DNA of 64,000 bases, from NCBI GenBank assembly GCA_029959085.1, contig JARWIR010000061.1, positions 806,001-870,000 on the forward strand, written 5' to 3'. Within the stretch, counting starts at the first letter, position 1. Each line of letters starts with the position of its first letter. The notes under the pieces are model-generated. The model worked only from the letters and a program-made list of their open reading frames with translations. It was not told where the DNA came from and ran no database searches. This DNA comes from Nemophila menziesii (lineage: Eukaryota > Streptophyta > Magnoliopsida > Boraginales > Hydrophyllaceae). The translations under genes and the position numbers were made by a program. Below, in pieces: positions 10,209-22,268 of this stretch.

Positions 10209-13123
10209 TTATATATTTATATAAAAATATATATATTATATATTATATATTTATATATTTATATATATATTATATATTTATATAAAAATATATTTATATA
10301 TATTATATATAAAAATATATATATTATATATTTATATATTTATATATATATTATATATTATATATTTATATATTTATATATTATATATATAATATATATA
10401 TTTATATATTTATATTTATATATAAATATATAATATATAATATATATAAATATATAAATATATAATATATATAATGTATATAAATATAAATATATAAATA
10501 TATATATTATATATATAAAAATATATTTATATAATATATATTTATATAAGATAATAATATTTACTTACGTCATGTATGTTTCGAGTTCGTCGCAGTTATG
10601 CAAAATATACCAACTTATGTGCTCCTTCTCCTTATACGGTAAAGAAACATACTCTATCTTGCCAACTGGAGTGCATTGAGAATTGAAAACGGATAGCTCT
10701 TTTGGGACCAGCGGTGCTTCGTTGTATCTGCCTGGATCGTTGAACCTTGTTTTTTCTTCACTAAGATATCTTGATATGAAATTCAACGTCTCTTCCGCAA
10801 TGTACCCCTCGGCTATTGAACCCTCTGGTCTAGCCGGATTTCGGATATACTCTTTCAACTTTTTCAAATACCTTTCAAATGGGTACATCCACCGCATTTG
10901 GACCGGGCCACCAAGCAATGCTTCATCGTATAAGTGTATCACCAAGTGGATCATTATATCAAAAAACTCGGGAGGTAAAATCATTTCTAGCCTACACATA
11001 AGTTCAACCACCTTCTTCTTTCCCGATACTAACTGTTTCCTGCTTAGATTTTTATTGCAAACGACTCTAAACACGTTCGCTAACCCAATAAACACATCAC
11101 TAATCGCTTTGTCTTCAATAAGCCCGGGGAGACTAGCCACGAAAAGATATTGCATCATCACGTGACAGTCGTGAGATTTCATGCCGATAATCTTACCCGT
11201 ATCACTTTGAACATTGTTTCTCATACTAGATGCAAAACCGTCGGGAAACTTCTGTGCCTTCAGCCAGTCAAGAAAAATAGTCCGCTTTTCCGGTGTTAGA
11301 GTGTACTTTCCCCGTTTCAATATTTTTTTACCATTTCTCTCAGTCAACCACAATTCTTTTCTAATCTTCAATTTCTCAAGATCCAGTCTCGCTTTCACGT
11401 TATCTTTGTTAACTTTCCCATCAAGACCTATAACTGTACCGAGGAGAGCATCACACACGTTTTTCTCGCAATGCATAACGTCAATGTTATGTTTCAACAG
11501 GTTTTCAGACCAATAAGGTAAACGATAAAAAATACTCTTTTTCTTCCAATTGAATCGCCGGTTAACATCTTGCTTCACGATCTTTCCCCCAAAATCCTTG
11601 TGTTTACCGGGAAACACAATTGGAAGCCCATCTAACTGTGTCTGAATACTTGCAGGACTATATTTCTTCGGTGGGCGCCTATCATCGGGTTCCTTGTACA
11701 AAACACGTTCGCTTCTAAATGGATGTCCGGCAGGTAACCAACGTCTATGGTCAAAGTAAACAATCCCTTTGTTCACACTCAATGACGGAGTATGATCCAT
11801 GCATTCGGGACAAGCTTTGTAACCTTGACCCGACCATCCCGAAGTGTATGACCTAGCGGGGAAATCATTAGTGGTAGACAACAAACAAACCTTCATCGTA
11901 AACTCTTCTTTCTTGTGGGCATCATACGTAACGATCCCATTATCCCACAACTCTTCCAACTCATCTATAACAGGACGAAGAAAGACATCCATGTCCTTAC
12001 CGGGTGAACGGGGTCCCGGAATCAACAAACAAAGCTGGAAAGTGGTCTCCTTCATGCATACCCACGGGGGCAAGTTATATACGGTTAATATGACTGGCCA
12101 CATGCTATACGAGTTGTTCTGCATAGAGAAAGGACAAAACCCATCGATTCCAAGACCCAGATATACGTTACGAGGTTCACTAGCAAACTCAGGGTGTAGC
12201 GCTGCAAATCTCTTCCAACTATCACCATCAACCGGATGACGCAACACATCCGGATCTGCACTGTTACCGGTATGGTGCCAAATCATGTCTTCAGCGGTGT
12301 GCTTTGAAGCGAATAGTCGCTGTAATCTAGGAGCAATCGGAAAATATCGAAGCTTCTTATGCGGTACTTTGATACCCTTCTTTGGGTCCCATCTAGATTC
12401 GTTACAAACTGGACACTTGTCAAGGTCTTTGTTTTCTTTGTAATAAATAACACAATCGTTCAAACAAACGTCGATGGTAACATACCCCATACCCAAACTT
12501 TTCAACTTCTTGTTGCATGCTTCATAAGATTCGGGCAAATTGTGAGGTTTAGGCAAAATACGACCCAACAGCTCCAGTAGCTCGGTGAATGAGGTGTTAG
12601 TCCATTTGTTCTTTACTTTTACGTGCATTAGCTTGGCAATAAAATTCAACGAACCCATCGATTCACAACCAGGAAATAATTCTGTCTCCAGTTCTTCGAA
12701 CAACGTGTCAAAACTGCTTCGACTTGGAATATGTACATCTCTCATCTCGGTGTCTCCCGGATGTCCACCAACATCGTAACTCTGTCTCACATCGTCATAA
12801 ACATGCTGGATTTCATTTACTATAACTGGATCTTTACTTGCAGGGGGTGTATGTGTTTGTATCTCTTCCTCACCGTGTTTTGTCCAAACCTTATAATCAT
12901 GGTTAAACCCCTCTCTTAGAAGGTGGGCCATAACATCATTGGTTTTTAATCGGCAAAAATTATTACACTTCTTACACGGACAAGACAAGTAACCGGTATA
13001 ACCTCTACTTTTCTTAGCAAAATCGATAAATTTATAAACCCCAAAAATATATTCAGCATCTAACACATTCGTCGATTCGATCCAACTCTTATCGATACTC
13101 GTGCCCGAACTCGATGCCATCAC
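8962..13123 (-). CDS. TNP2-like CACTA transposase (TNPD type), 3 exons
   Basis: Exons on the minus strand: 13123-10569, 9865-9781 and 9705-8962. Together they give 3384 nt, that is 1127 residues plus TAG. Splice junctions are GTAAGT...AG and GTATGT...AG, and the joined frame reads through YMTEHKST and HRRTFKEWFLEK, which is expected before the last domain. Domains in order: transposase-associated N-terminus with CPCKKCNNFCRLKTNDV (about 10-90); TNP2/Transposase_21 core with LGIDGFCPF and NIDVMHCEKNVCDALLG (about 290-600); DUF4218-like region with LPPEFFDIMIHLVIHLYDE (about 690-810); DUF4216-like domain in exon 3; acidic C-terminus. The core catalyses element excision and insertion. Without the splicing, exon 1 alone would stop at TAA two codons past the junction. 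I saw no disabling change. Confidence 0.9.
9866..10568 (-). repeat. Nearly pure A/T intron of TNP2-like gene
   Basis: The first intron (703 bp) is almost entirely TATATAAATATATA-type sequence from about 9890 to 10560. Left-hand blocks rich in TAAATATATAA are followed by blocks of the inverse TTATATATTTA, so the tract can fold back on itself. The splice sites at both ends are intact. Confidence 0.9.
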
Positions 13124-13887
13124 TTAACAACAATTTGAGTAAACTATGCGACTACATTAATAAAAAAAAAAAATACATAATTATTACAACCTAATGAATA
13201 AAATGAATAAAAATTACAACACAATAAACAAAATAAAAAAAATTACAAACTCATTGAATGAATAAATATTACAAACCATTGAATGAATAAAAATTACAAA
13301 CCATTAAATGAATAAATATTACAAACCATTAAATTAATGAATGAATATATAAAAAAAAAACAAATAATTAAATAAACAAGTAAAAATATATGAGCACAAA
13401 ATACAAATTCACACAACACATGCATAATCAACCAACAAATATTTAATTCATTAACCTAATCATATGGTATATCAACTTGCTAATATAATCAATTAAATAC
13501 AAAGCTTAAAAAACATGAAATTTAATGGAAATACCTTGAATTGGATGGATAAATTGAAGAGTGATGTTAATTCCCTACCAAGAGAGTTGTATTAATTCAC
13601 CTAATCAAAGCATATAGGAAGAATGAAACACAATTAGCATTCAAAAAAAAAAAAAAATACAATTGAATTTCATGCAATTATACCTTAAATTCTTTGATGA
13701 AAGATGATATTAATGGAGCCCCACTTTGATTATTGAACCAAGAATGATGCAAGATGAAGTGGAGAAGGAATTGCAAAAAAAAAAAATGGAATTTTGTTGA
13801 TTTTTTGGGAGAAAATCGGAGGATTATTATGGGTGTTTTGTGTGTTATGTGGGTGAAAAAAACCTGCTGCAGCATTAAATAGGATCG
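13124..13887 (-). promoter_or_regulatory. TNP2-like gene leader and promoter region
   Basis: There is no ORF of note. A minus-strand TATTTAA box lies at 13875-13881, next to the subterminal array. Candidate donors with GTATAAT (13683) and GTATTT (about 13533) suggest spliced leader exons before the ATG at 13123. Leader structure is inference. Confidence 0.4.
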
Positions 13888-14193
13888 GTGTTTAGCGACG
13901 ACAATACGGGTCGTGGGTAAACTAATTTAGTCGTCGTTAATCGTCAAAATAGCGACGATACACATAGTCGCTAAAATAGCGACGATAGATCGACAATGAA
14001 AAAAAATTCAATAAGAAATAAAAAACAATTAGCGACGACTAACTAAAATATAACGACAAATTCGTCGTCGTTAATTAGCGACAGAGTAAAACGTTGTCGC
14101 TAATTTTCAGTCGTCGCTAATTTCGGTTGTTTAACGACGAATTAAGAGTCGTCGCTAATTTGTCGTGGGTAAACACCGCATTTCCAGTAGTTG
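13888..14193. repeat. CACTA right terminus and subterminal repeats
   Basis: AGCGACGA and GTCGCTAA motifs in both orientations lead to the terminal repeat AAACACCGCATTTCCAGTAG. The final TAGTG reads TAGTTG. Confidence 0.85.
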
Positions 14194-14294
14194 TAAATTT
14201 TATGATGAATTTGGGTGTAGAAGAGAGAAATGGGGAGTGTGGGGGTCGAATTATCGGATTAGGGTTTATGAATTGGGGGATAGTTATATTCAGT

Positions 14295-14530
14295 AAAGGG
14301 CGGTGTCCCAGTGACCGCCCTTCTTTTTTTTTTAAATCTGAACCAAGGGCGGTATGGAGCATACCGCCCTCCTGGCGGCCAAATTTTTTTAATTAAGTGT
14401 AATTTTTTTAATCCCTGTACTAAGAGCGGTCTCCTGCTTACCGCCCTTCTCCTAATTACAAAATTAACTAGGGGCGGCACCCAGCCGACCGCCCTTCAGG
14501 AAGGGCGGGAAGCGGGTTACCGCCCAAGTG
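14295..14530. mobile_element. Terminal region of a second CACTA-like element
   Basis: Five successive imperfect palindromes of about 27 bp, each of the form AAGGGCGGT...ACCGCCCTT, lie at 14295-14322, 14344-14371, 14421-14449, 14469-14497 and 14500-14526. The block ends in ACCGCCCAAGTG, so the complementary strand starts CACTTGGGCGGT, a CACTA-like terminus with subterminal repeats. No partner end was found in the window, and assignment to CACTA is inference. Confidence 0.5.
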
Positions 14531-16234
14531 CTAGTTCCGCAATTCTTTCTCTAACTATGCCAAAATACCAATTTCTTTTGTTTTTAATGCTAAAGACAAA
14601 AAAAATTTTAAAAACTTGATGGTCATTAATTGGATAAAATTTCATTTGACCAACATTATTCATATATGAAATTTCACTTAAAATAAGATAGGAACAACTA
14701 ACATATAAATAAAACATTTTTTTTGAGCGGAGATTTTTTTTTTTTTTCTTTTTCCTCGAAATGAGGTGTCATTAGAGCTGTACCGCATTTTAAACTGTGC
14801 AGTAACTCTAAATTGTACGTAAAACATGTGTATATATGTAAGACAGTATCCAAAGAAGGCTGTGTATCTACAGACAAATAATACCTCTTATAGGAGAAAT
14901 TACGGATAAAAGAAATGGTCAGAATTGTTGGTTAGAAAATAATGACGTCATTCAGATTTAATACCATATATAGTTTAAAAATATGGTTAAATATATACCA
15001 CCTCTTACTGGATGTTAACAACTCAACGCAGATAGATAAAAAGCTATGAGGGATAGATAGGGTAGAGAGTTATAATTATTTAGCAGCAGGTGATGATTCT
15101 CTCTCTCTACAGATCTTCACATACTAGCTAGCTAGCTACCAATAATGTCACAGTTTATAGTACACCTTTCTCTAATTTAATATATATATATTTATTATAT
15201 TAATTTGTTGGATTTAATATTTTTTAATCAAATTTGGATTTAATTATTATCTGACGTAAAAGTAGAGAGTACGAACACTGAGACACTGTTAAGTTAATGC
15301 CAATATCAAGTCTTTTTGACCAATATAACGTAATTATATTGCCCAAATTAAAATGAATTAACCTCTCTAACTAAATTAAATTCTTGCAATAAATTTTATT
15401 TTGAGATCATGTCATCTTTTGTTAAAGATTCGAGTTAGGTTTTTGTGCAAAGATGCATTTTTCAAAGTTTCTTGCACTTTTTGGAAAGCTATATAGGGGG
15501 AGTAATCTGCAACTTAGTAAAAGCCAAGATAATAGGGGTAGTGTTGGGAGTTTAAAGCCATATTTTGTTGCAGTGATATATATATATATATAAAAAATTG
15601 TACATTATGTAAGAAGTTATGTTACTGCACATCATGGGGTTGGGGGTGTCAGTCGAGATACATATTAAATGGTGGATCCGTAACTAAATTTTCAAGGATA
15701 CTACTTTGATTTTGTTTCAGACATTCCAGTCATTGATTGGGAGGAAGAGACACAACTTTCACTAACATATACTGGAATTGTCTTCACTTGAAAAACTTGA
15801 TATTCTTTTATGCTACCCAATCAAAGAGATCTGCTCAATAAAAAAAAAAATTGAATTAATGTCTAAAAAATACCTTAAGTTAGAATTAATTTATTTTACT
15901 TTAACTATTATTTTTTTATCCGTAAAAAACACCATACATTTTACTTTTATTTTTTTATCTATAAAAAAAATCGTTTGAGTTATGCGAAATTTTTCAACTC
16001 AAATTTTGAGTTATGGGAAACTTTTCATAACTCAAATTTTGAGTTTTAAAAAGTTTTTCATAACTCATTGTTTAAAAAAAAAAAACTGTGTTTATTACTA
16101 AATAGTGGATAAGGTTGCAGGGGTATATTGAGCATTAACCTTAGAAATTATCTATTCACTATTATGTATTATGTTTTCTTTGCTAGAGAGAGAAAATTAG
16201 AAAAAAATTAAAGGATTTATTCCTAAATCATTCT
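14531..16234. other. AT-rich spacer without recognised gene
   Basis: Only short open frames with no recognisable motif, a short (TA)n run at about 15575 and a palindromic repeat at 15972-16063. Confidence 0.6.
15972..16063. repeat. Tandem AACTCAAATTTTGAGTT palindromes
   Basis: Three spaced copies of the half-palindromic GAGTTATG...TTTTCATAACTC block, each able to pair with its neighbour. Confidence 0.7.
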
Positions 16235-17156
16235 GATTAGTGCCTATGTTGTGACCAGATATTTGTGACATTCTTTGACATATGCATAACAATTTTTATG
16301 TAAAGTGGGCCAATAAAAACCTGATTTATGTAACTTTGCAGCTGTACGATCACCTTTGAAATGTCCTCCGTAGGATGAATCATGACAACTTGCAACTACC
16401 GCACGGACTTCACCTTCATGTATGCATCTTCTCACCACCTGATTGCTACATGTTTTGTAGATGAAATGATACACCCAAAAGAATTGCTTAAGATGGTGAA
16501 CTAATCTTTTCCTTTCTTGTGAGTTACACCCTTCACGAAAGGATCAACTCACAATGAAATTTGTTATATCCGCATACCAAGGAGTACCAGTTGTGGTTAT
16601 TGCAAATAAAATCTCATCTAGAAACTCCTCCTTGACCAACTATGGTCCACTATTAACATTAGAACCTTCAAGACGCGACAAATGATCTGCTACCTGATTT
16701 TCACTTCCCTTCCAATTTCGAATCTCTAAGTTAAACTCTTGCAACAAAAATACCCATCTAATCAAACGCGGGTTTGCATCCTTCTTTTACATAAGGTATT
16801 TGATCGTTGAAGGATCTGTGTATACGACAATTTCCGCCCCAAGAAGATAGGAATGAATTTGTCAAAAGCGTACATAACAGCTAATATTTCCTTCTCGGTC
16901 ACGGTATAGTTAATCTAAGAACTCGTGAAGGTCTTACTAGCATAATATAGAGAATGAAACAACTTCTCTTTTCTCTGACCCAACACATCATCCATAGCAA
17001 GATCACTAGCATCACACATAACATCGACATCGAACGAAATGTTCCAATCGGGGGGAAGTACAATCGGTGCGGATATGAGTTTCTCCTTGATTTCCAAGAA
17101 TGTTGCTAAGCGAGTTTCATCAATAAAGAATTTGGTGTTCTTTTCAAGTAAGTTAC
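16235..17156 (-). pseudogene. Ty3/gypsy Athila-like pol: RNase H to integrase N-terminus
   Basis: Read right to left. Around 17150-16900 lies the RT/RNase H junction: LLEKNTKFFIDETRL, SAPIVLPPDW, MCDASDLAMDDVLGQRK and LYYASKTF. Around 16740-16570 lie [20 protein letters not shown] and WYADITNFIV. At 16474-16244 lies the integrase zinc-binding segment (HDSSYGGHFKGDRTAAKLHK, FYWPTL). The order is that of an Athila-lineage polyprotein. Several in-frame stops, and truncation after CHKYLVTT, make it inactive. The reverse transcriptase that should precede it is 10.9 kb away at 28.0-28.6 kb, displaced by an insertion between matching GTTAC copies (17152-17156 and 28041-28045). Confidence 0.85.
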
Positions 17157-17779
17157 CGATGTCTCCCTATTTGTGATGATTTAATCTTGGTTGGAGATAT
17201 CATTTTAGGTGTTTTAGGAAAGCTTATACTCGTTTTTTACATATATTATTGTATTTTCTTATTTCTCGTCTTGATTTGATGATTTATTATTTTTAAAGCA
17301 TATTTGGCTTAATTGTTTGTTAATTGTGAAGTTTTAAAGATATATGATAATTAATTAGATGTCAAATCAATTCTTAGATATAAAGGAAAGAAGATAATGA
17401 TGGAAATTTGAGATAAATGAAGGAAAAGATATATATGGAAAGATAAAGTCGTCAAGTAAATCTGAATTCCAGCAACTACATCCACAAAAGTGATCATAAC
17501 TCAAGATTGGTTGGGAATTTGGAAGAATGGTATGAAGAAATGTTGTAGAGCTTTCCGAGACGATCAGTTTTGATATAAATAACGCATCAATCAGAGTAAT
17601 ATTGAAGAAGTTACGGCCAAAACAAGACAACAACAGTTTATTACCTTTTCTATATTTTAGGGTTACGAATTAGAGTTAGGCTAGAAGTCCAGTTACTTGT
17701 CTTCCACTACAAGAAAATATTTTAGGGCTTCCTAGACTCCTATAAATACACCATTAAACTATTTTAAACATGTCCTTAC

Positions 17780-19341
17780 TGGTGGTCCTTTGTGTGTTCT
17801 AAAAATAAATGCAAATGCTAATCGAACCACAACCGCAAGTGTACGGTTGTCCCAAGTAGTAATAAGGATAATACAGATTCGTTCCAAGGACGGAATGGTT
17901 GATCACAATGTCTAGCAAATAGTGATTGATGCACTTATGAAAATAAAAGATTATAAAATGTTTGTTTGGTTTTCGTATTAAGACTAAGTAAATGAAAGAC
18001 AAATATTAAAATGCAAGTAGAAGCTAAGACGCAAGTAAAATGAGTGAAAACGCAATATGAGATGTAGTACTTGAGAACGCAAGGATCCTCCTAATCTTAT
18101 TTCCTAACTTATGCTGTTTAAGGGCTAAATTGGTCAATTACAATGGTCGGGATTCTAAATTCCTTATACCCCCGTCAGGGTGGACTATAAGGCATTCCTA
18201 AAGTGTCACTAGTCCCGTCAGGGTAAATATGATCCACCGTTGGATGATTAAGTGTTTTACCTCATTGACCCTAGAATTAGCTAAGTTCGTCAGAATCAAT
18301 AGCTTTTATCCTAGATTGAATAATTAATTCTATACCTAAACCCTCCGTCAGGATGATCCACACGCCACTTATGTGGAATAGCTTAGATACTAATACCTAA
18401 TCTTAGTTCGCGACTCTAAAATCAGTAAATAATCACAAATTATCGAAAAGAGTAATGAACCCAATCTAATTTAATTTAATATAAACCCAAATTCAACATT
18501 CGTTATTTCATAAAATTAAGATTCACCCATTGTTTGTTCTCAAGCACTATGAAAAGCTTAGCTCATATTAAAATTAAAAACTAAATTAAAAGAAATGGAA
18601 TTCATATTGTTTACAGAATTAAAATATAAAAAGAACCTAATTTCCGGAATTGGAATGACTACGAACGGAGCTATAGACCCACTCCAGCTCTTGTAGCTTC
18701 TTCTTTCTTCCTTCTGTTGCTTCTCTCTGGTGTTTAATCTTGTGGAATGTGAATTGTGTGAAAAATAGAAGTCCAGACCTCCTTTTATAAGCATAAATTC
18801 GTTCTAGGGCTTGGACCAGAAAATAGAATATTAATTAAATGTCCAAGCCCACTTTCTAAGCCCAAAATCCCGTAACTGCTGATACACCTTTATTAAAACG
18901 GCTTTTCCCGATGCGTTATGACTCCGATTGACCTCATTCTAGTTTCTAAAGTTCCGTAACTCGATAAGGAATGTTTTCTCTTCAAAGGTCAGCGGCTAAA
19001 TCATCGCTTAAGCACCTCGAAATCAGCACTCTATGGCCTGGAAAATGGATTTTCAGCTCTAAAAATAATATCTTCGGGATTTATCTTCAAGTCTTGACTC
19101 TAATTCACGATCTTTGACTTTCTCCTCGGATTCCTCTCCTAGCTAACATCTAAAACCTGTAAACTTTACACTAAAAATACCAATATTACGCGCAAAAGTT
19201 TAATAAATAAAAAATGCTAAAAATAAAAAGGGAATTCCGAATTATTGCATATAAAGTCCAAAAGTCTATCAAATTAATTAAATAAACACCAAAAATGATG
19301 TCTCCCAAGGGTCGAAAATAAGAACAATTAGGGAGACATCA
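17780..19341 (-). mobile_element. Solo LTR, 1562 bp, perfect 5-bp target duplication
   Basis: In minus orientation it starts TGATGTCTCCC (19341 leftward) and ends GGACCACCA at 17780. It is flanked by identical CTTAC at 17775-17779 and 19342-19346. It contains the family's repeated CCCGTCAGGG motifs. A solo LTR forms by recombination between the two LTRs of a full element. Confidence 0.92.
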
Positions 19342-19842
19342 CTTACTCAATCCTAAACCTTATTAATTCAAGAGAAGCAAGTTGACAGTATGTATCTTTA
19401 TTTTAGTTTATTTCTTTCTAGCATGAACTAATTTTCCCATAGCTTGGATTTTGCATATATATAATCTATGAATTCTATTTTCTTCTATCTATGTTTTTTT
19501 AGGAGAATTATTTTAAATTGATTCTAGATGCTTAACAATACATTTGTTTTATGTGCTTTGATTTATTGTCAATCTTATACCTGGTCAATTTAGGGTTGTG
19601 TTAATAGTAGTTAGATGGTCACCCGGAAGGGGTGTCTAATTATTGAAACACCACACAAATGTCTAGTGAGCGGTAGTGATCCTAACGGACTTGCCTAACT
19701 AGATAGTCATTAGGGTTTGATTTAATCACTAATCATCATTAGAAGGCCAGTCTCAATTAGGGACCTAGTAGCGTAGGAGCACCCTATTCAAGTCCCCTCG
19801 TGATTGTAAGTCGCCACCCTAGTCCACCCTGACGGGGTTAAG

Positions 19843-21375
19843 TGATTTCTCCCTAATTGTTTTAAATATAAGCCCTTAGGAGACATCATTTTAGGTAGAA
19901 AATGGTCTTTTTATATTGAATTTTGTGCTTAATTAGTAATATTCCTTGTTTCTTGTCTTGATTAGATGAATTATTATTTGTAAAGCATATTTGGTATAAT
20001 TTGTGTGTTAATGTGAAGCTTTAAAGATTATATGGAAATAAATTAGATGCCAAATCAATTCTAAGGATATAAGGAAATAAGATCTTGAAGAAATCATGAA
20101 ATTGAACGAAACAGAGTTCAATTAGATAAAAAAAGCTACCAAATAAATCTGAATTTCTGCAGTTACGTCTAAGGAAGTGAAAAACTCCTAATCAAGACGT
20201 ATCTGGAAGATCTTTATTAAAGGTAGATAGATCTTTCTGTGAGTATTCTTTTGATATCTTACGGGCCAAAAACGGCCCATTAACGAAGGAGATATGGTAA
20301 AAACAAGTCAGCAGTAATTATCCTTATCTACTAACGAATTTGAGTTGGGCTTGGACTCTTTTACTTGGTCCCTCCTCCAAGATATCGACCTAGCACCTAT
20401 ATATATATCAGTTCTAAATCTTAGAAAATCATCTCTAGGCTTCATAAGCTTAATATACGTACATAATTCATCATAGAAGCAATCAGGAGGATCTAGAGGA
20501 GGAAGAAGCAAGAGGTAGAGCTTAACTACATCAATTCAACACTTCTCCATATCTATTCTTTGGGTAAATTAGTATTAGATCTATTTTGTCTATGAGGTAT
20601 TTCTAAGCTATTTATTCATGAGTATTATTATGCATAATTTCTCTATAGGATTGTAATTATATGAACCGTTGATTATTGTTTTTCTGTTTTAATTTGAATT
20701 TGGGATTTGGTATTTAATTGAATTGGTTCTTAATTTCCATTGACTATATTTTTGTGCTTGTTTACTATCATTGACGTCGCGAATCAAGGGTAGGTTTTAG
20801 TAATTAGGCTATTCAATAGTGGCGGTGATCACCTTGACGGGGGGTTTAATTACGAAACTAGGATATAGACGCGTGGTATCCGTTATTGACCCTGACGGGC
20901 ATGACTAACCACGTAGCCAATTGGGTATAGATCTTAATCATCTGAGTGTAGCTTATAATTGCCCTGATGGGGTTTGTAATACCGTAGGATATCTCCTAAG
21001 TCCACCCTGACGGGGTTAGGAAATTATAGAGTCGTGACTATTGTGAAATTTCCCGTTCACCCTTATTCTTAGGAATCATAAATTCAATAGGATAGATTCA
21101 TACTTGCATCTCCTTATCTTATTTGCAGAATTATTTATTATTTGCTTTATTTGGTAGTTAATTAGAAAACAAAATACTTCACTGCTTATCTTTGTAATTA
21201 AGACATTAAAACTATCTATTCTAATATTGAACATGAAGTTAGAATAACTACTTAAATCCCTGTGGAGACGATTTTCCCGTACTTACTTATCTATGACTTG
21301 GAACTACCCATATACTTACGGTCTGTGGATCCTTTATTTTTATTGTATTATTTTATAACACCCCAGGACCCACCA
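19843..21375 (+). repeat. Copy 1 5' LTR
   Basis: It starts TGATTTCTCCC and ends CAGGACCCACCA. A TA-rich TATA-type box lies at about 20396-20409. Four CCCTGACGGGG-type motifs lie downstream of it (20831, 20889, 20961, 21003). Confidence 0.9.
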
Positions 21376-21379
21376 AGTT

Positions 21380-21400
21380 TTTGACGCCGCTGCCGGGGAT
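21380..21400 (+). promoter_or_regulatory. Primer binding site, tRNA-Asp type (copy 1)
   Basis: TTTTGACGCCGCTGCCGGGG follows the LTR end. It is complementary to the tRNA-Asp 3' end apart from one mismatch (GAC for GGC). Confidence 0.75.
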
Positions 21401-21592
21401 TTATTGCGGTTATTTTATTTTGTGTTTAAGTTAGGTTGGTTGTTTTAGTTGTTTTGAGTTTTACGTTTGTTATGTTTTAGTCTCTTTTCAGGTTTTTATT
21501 TAGGTATGGAAATTTCCCCCTATCAAGAGCAAAATCCACCACAGACCTGGTGTATTCAAGTGCAAACCTTTATTGATTGAACATACATCTTC

Positions 21593-22200
21593 ATGGATCT
21601 GACACGAGGTAGCTTTAGAGATCATGAAGAGAGGCTCAGGAAGTTGGAGGACTCCCTCAATCGTTTCTTTAAGTTTACAATGGATGATGTAGTAAAGAGT
21701 GAGGTGAAAAGCGATGCTACCATATTATTAGTGCAAAATATGCAACAACAACATCAATTGATGGAGCAACGATTGACGCAACTCACTGAAACAATTGAGC
21801 AATTACAATAAAGGCCATCTTTGCAAACAGACCAAGATACAAATATTAATCATAAGGCCAGTGAAGATATCGTGCTCGTTTCGATGTAGCTACAGAGTTT
21901 AGCCTTCAAGAAGAGAAGAAAGTGGAATCGCCACAAGTTACACCTAGTGAACTAGAGAGATTCCAATAATAGAAGAATCAACCACGCTAAGCATAGATGA
22001 GACAAGTGTTGATAAGCGAGCCAAAATTTAAATTAAACCTTATGAAGGAAAGATTACATCCATGGAAAACCCAGCCAAGCCGCGTTTAGAAGAATCAAAT
22101 ATTGAAATCTTGGTTAGAAAAGAGATATAAGAAGAAGATACTAGGATGGATTCGCCACCTAGTACTCCACTGATGTCACCACCCAATCCAATAAAGACAA
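21593..22200 (+). pseudogene. Copy 1 gag remnant
   Basis: A 72-residue ORF (21593-21811), rich in Glu, Gln and Leu and likely coiled coil (QQHQLMEQRLTQLTETIEQL), is followed by glutamate-rich fragments broken by stops. By position it replaces the gag and zinc-knuckle region of copy 3, but the core gag domain is deleted. Confidence 0.55.
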
Positions 22201-22268
22201 ATTAGTTAATTCGTTGCATCGATAAAGCATTTGTATAGGCGTGCAAAGAAGACAAAACCTACACCCAA

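Larger units (their letters stand above)
1465..14193 (-). mobile_element. CACTA (En/Spm) DNA transposon, near-complete
   Basis: The left terminus at 1465 reads CACTACTGGAAATGCGG. The right terminus (14171-14193) is its inverted copy, except that the final TAGTG is TAGTTG, a one-base insertion. Both ends carry subterminal arrays of the AGCGACGAC motif. The two genes expected of an autonomous CACTA, TNPA-like and TNP2-like, are both on the minus strand and both reconstruct into open reading frames. I cannot identify a clear 3-bp target duplication (left flank ATC, right flank TAA). Length is about 12.7 kb, of which 3.4 kb is an internal minisatellite. Confidence 0.9.

Noticed and set aside
10683..12919. 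Six plus-strand ORFs
   Set aside because: They lie opposite the TNP2-like exon and contain no recognisable motif.
14117..14619. Overlapping ORFs on both strands
   Set aside because: They arise from the GC-rich palindromic terminal repeats of transposons.
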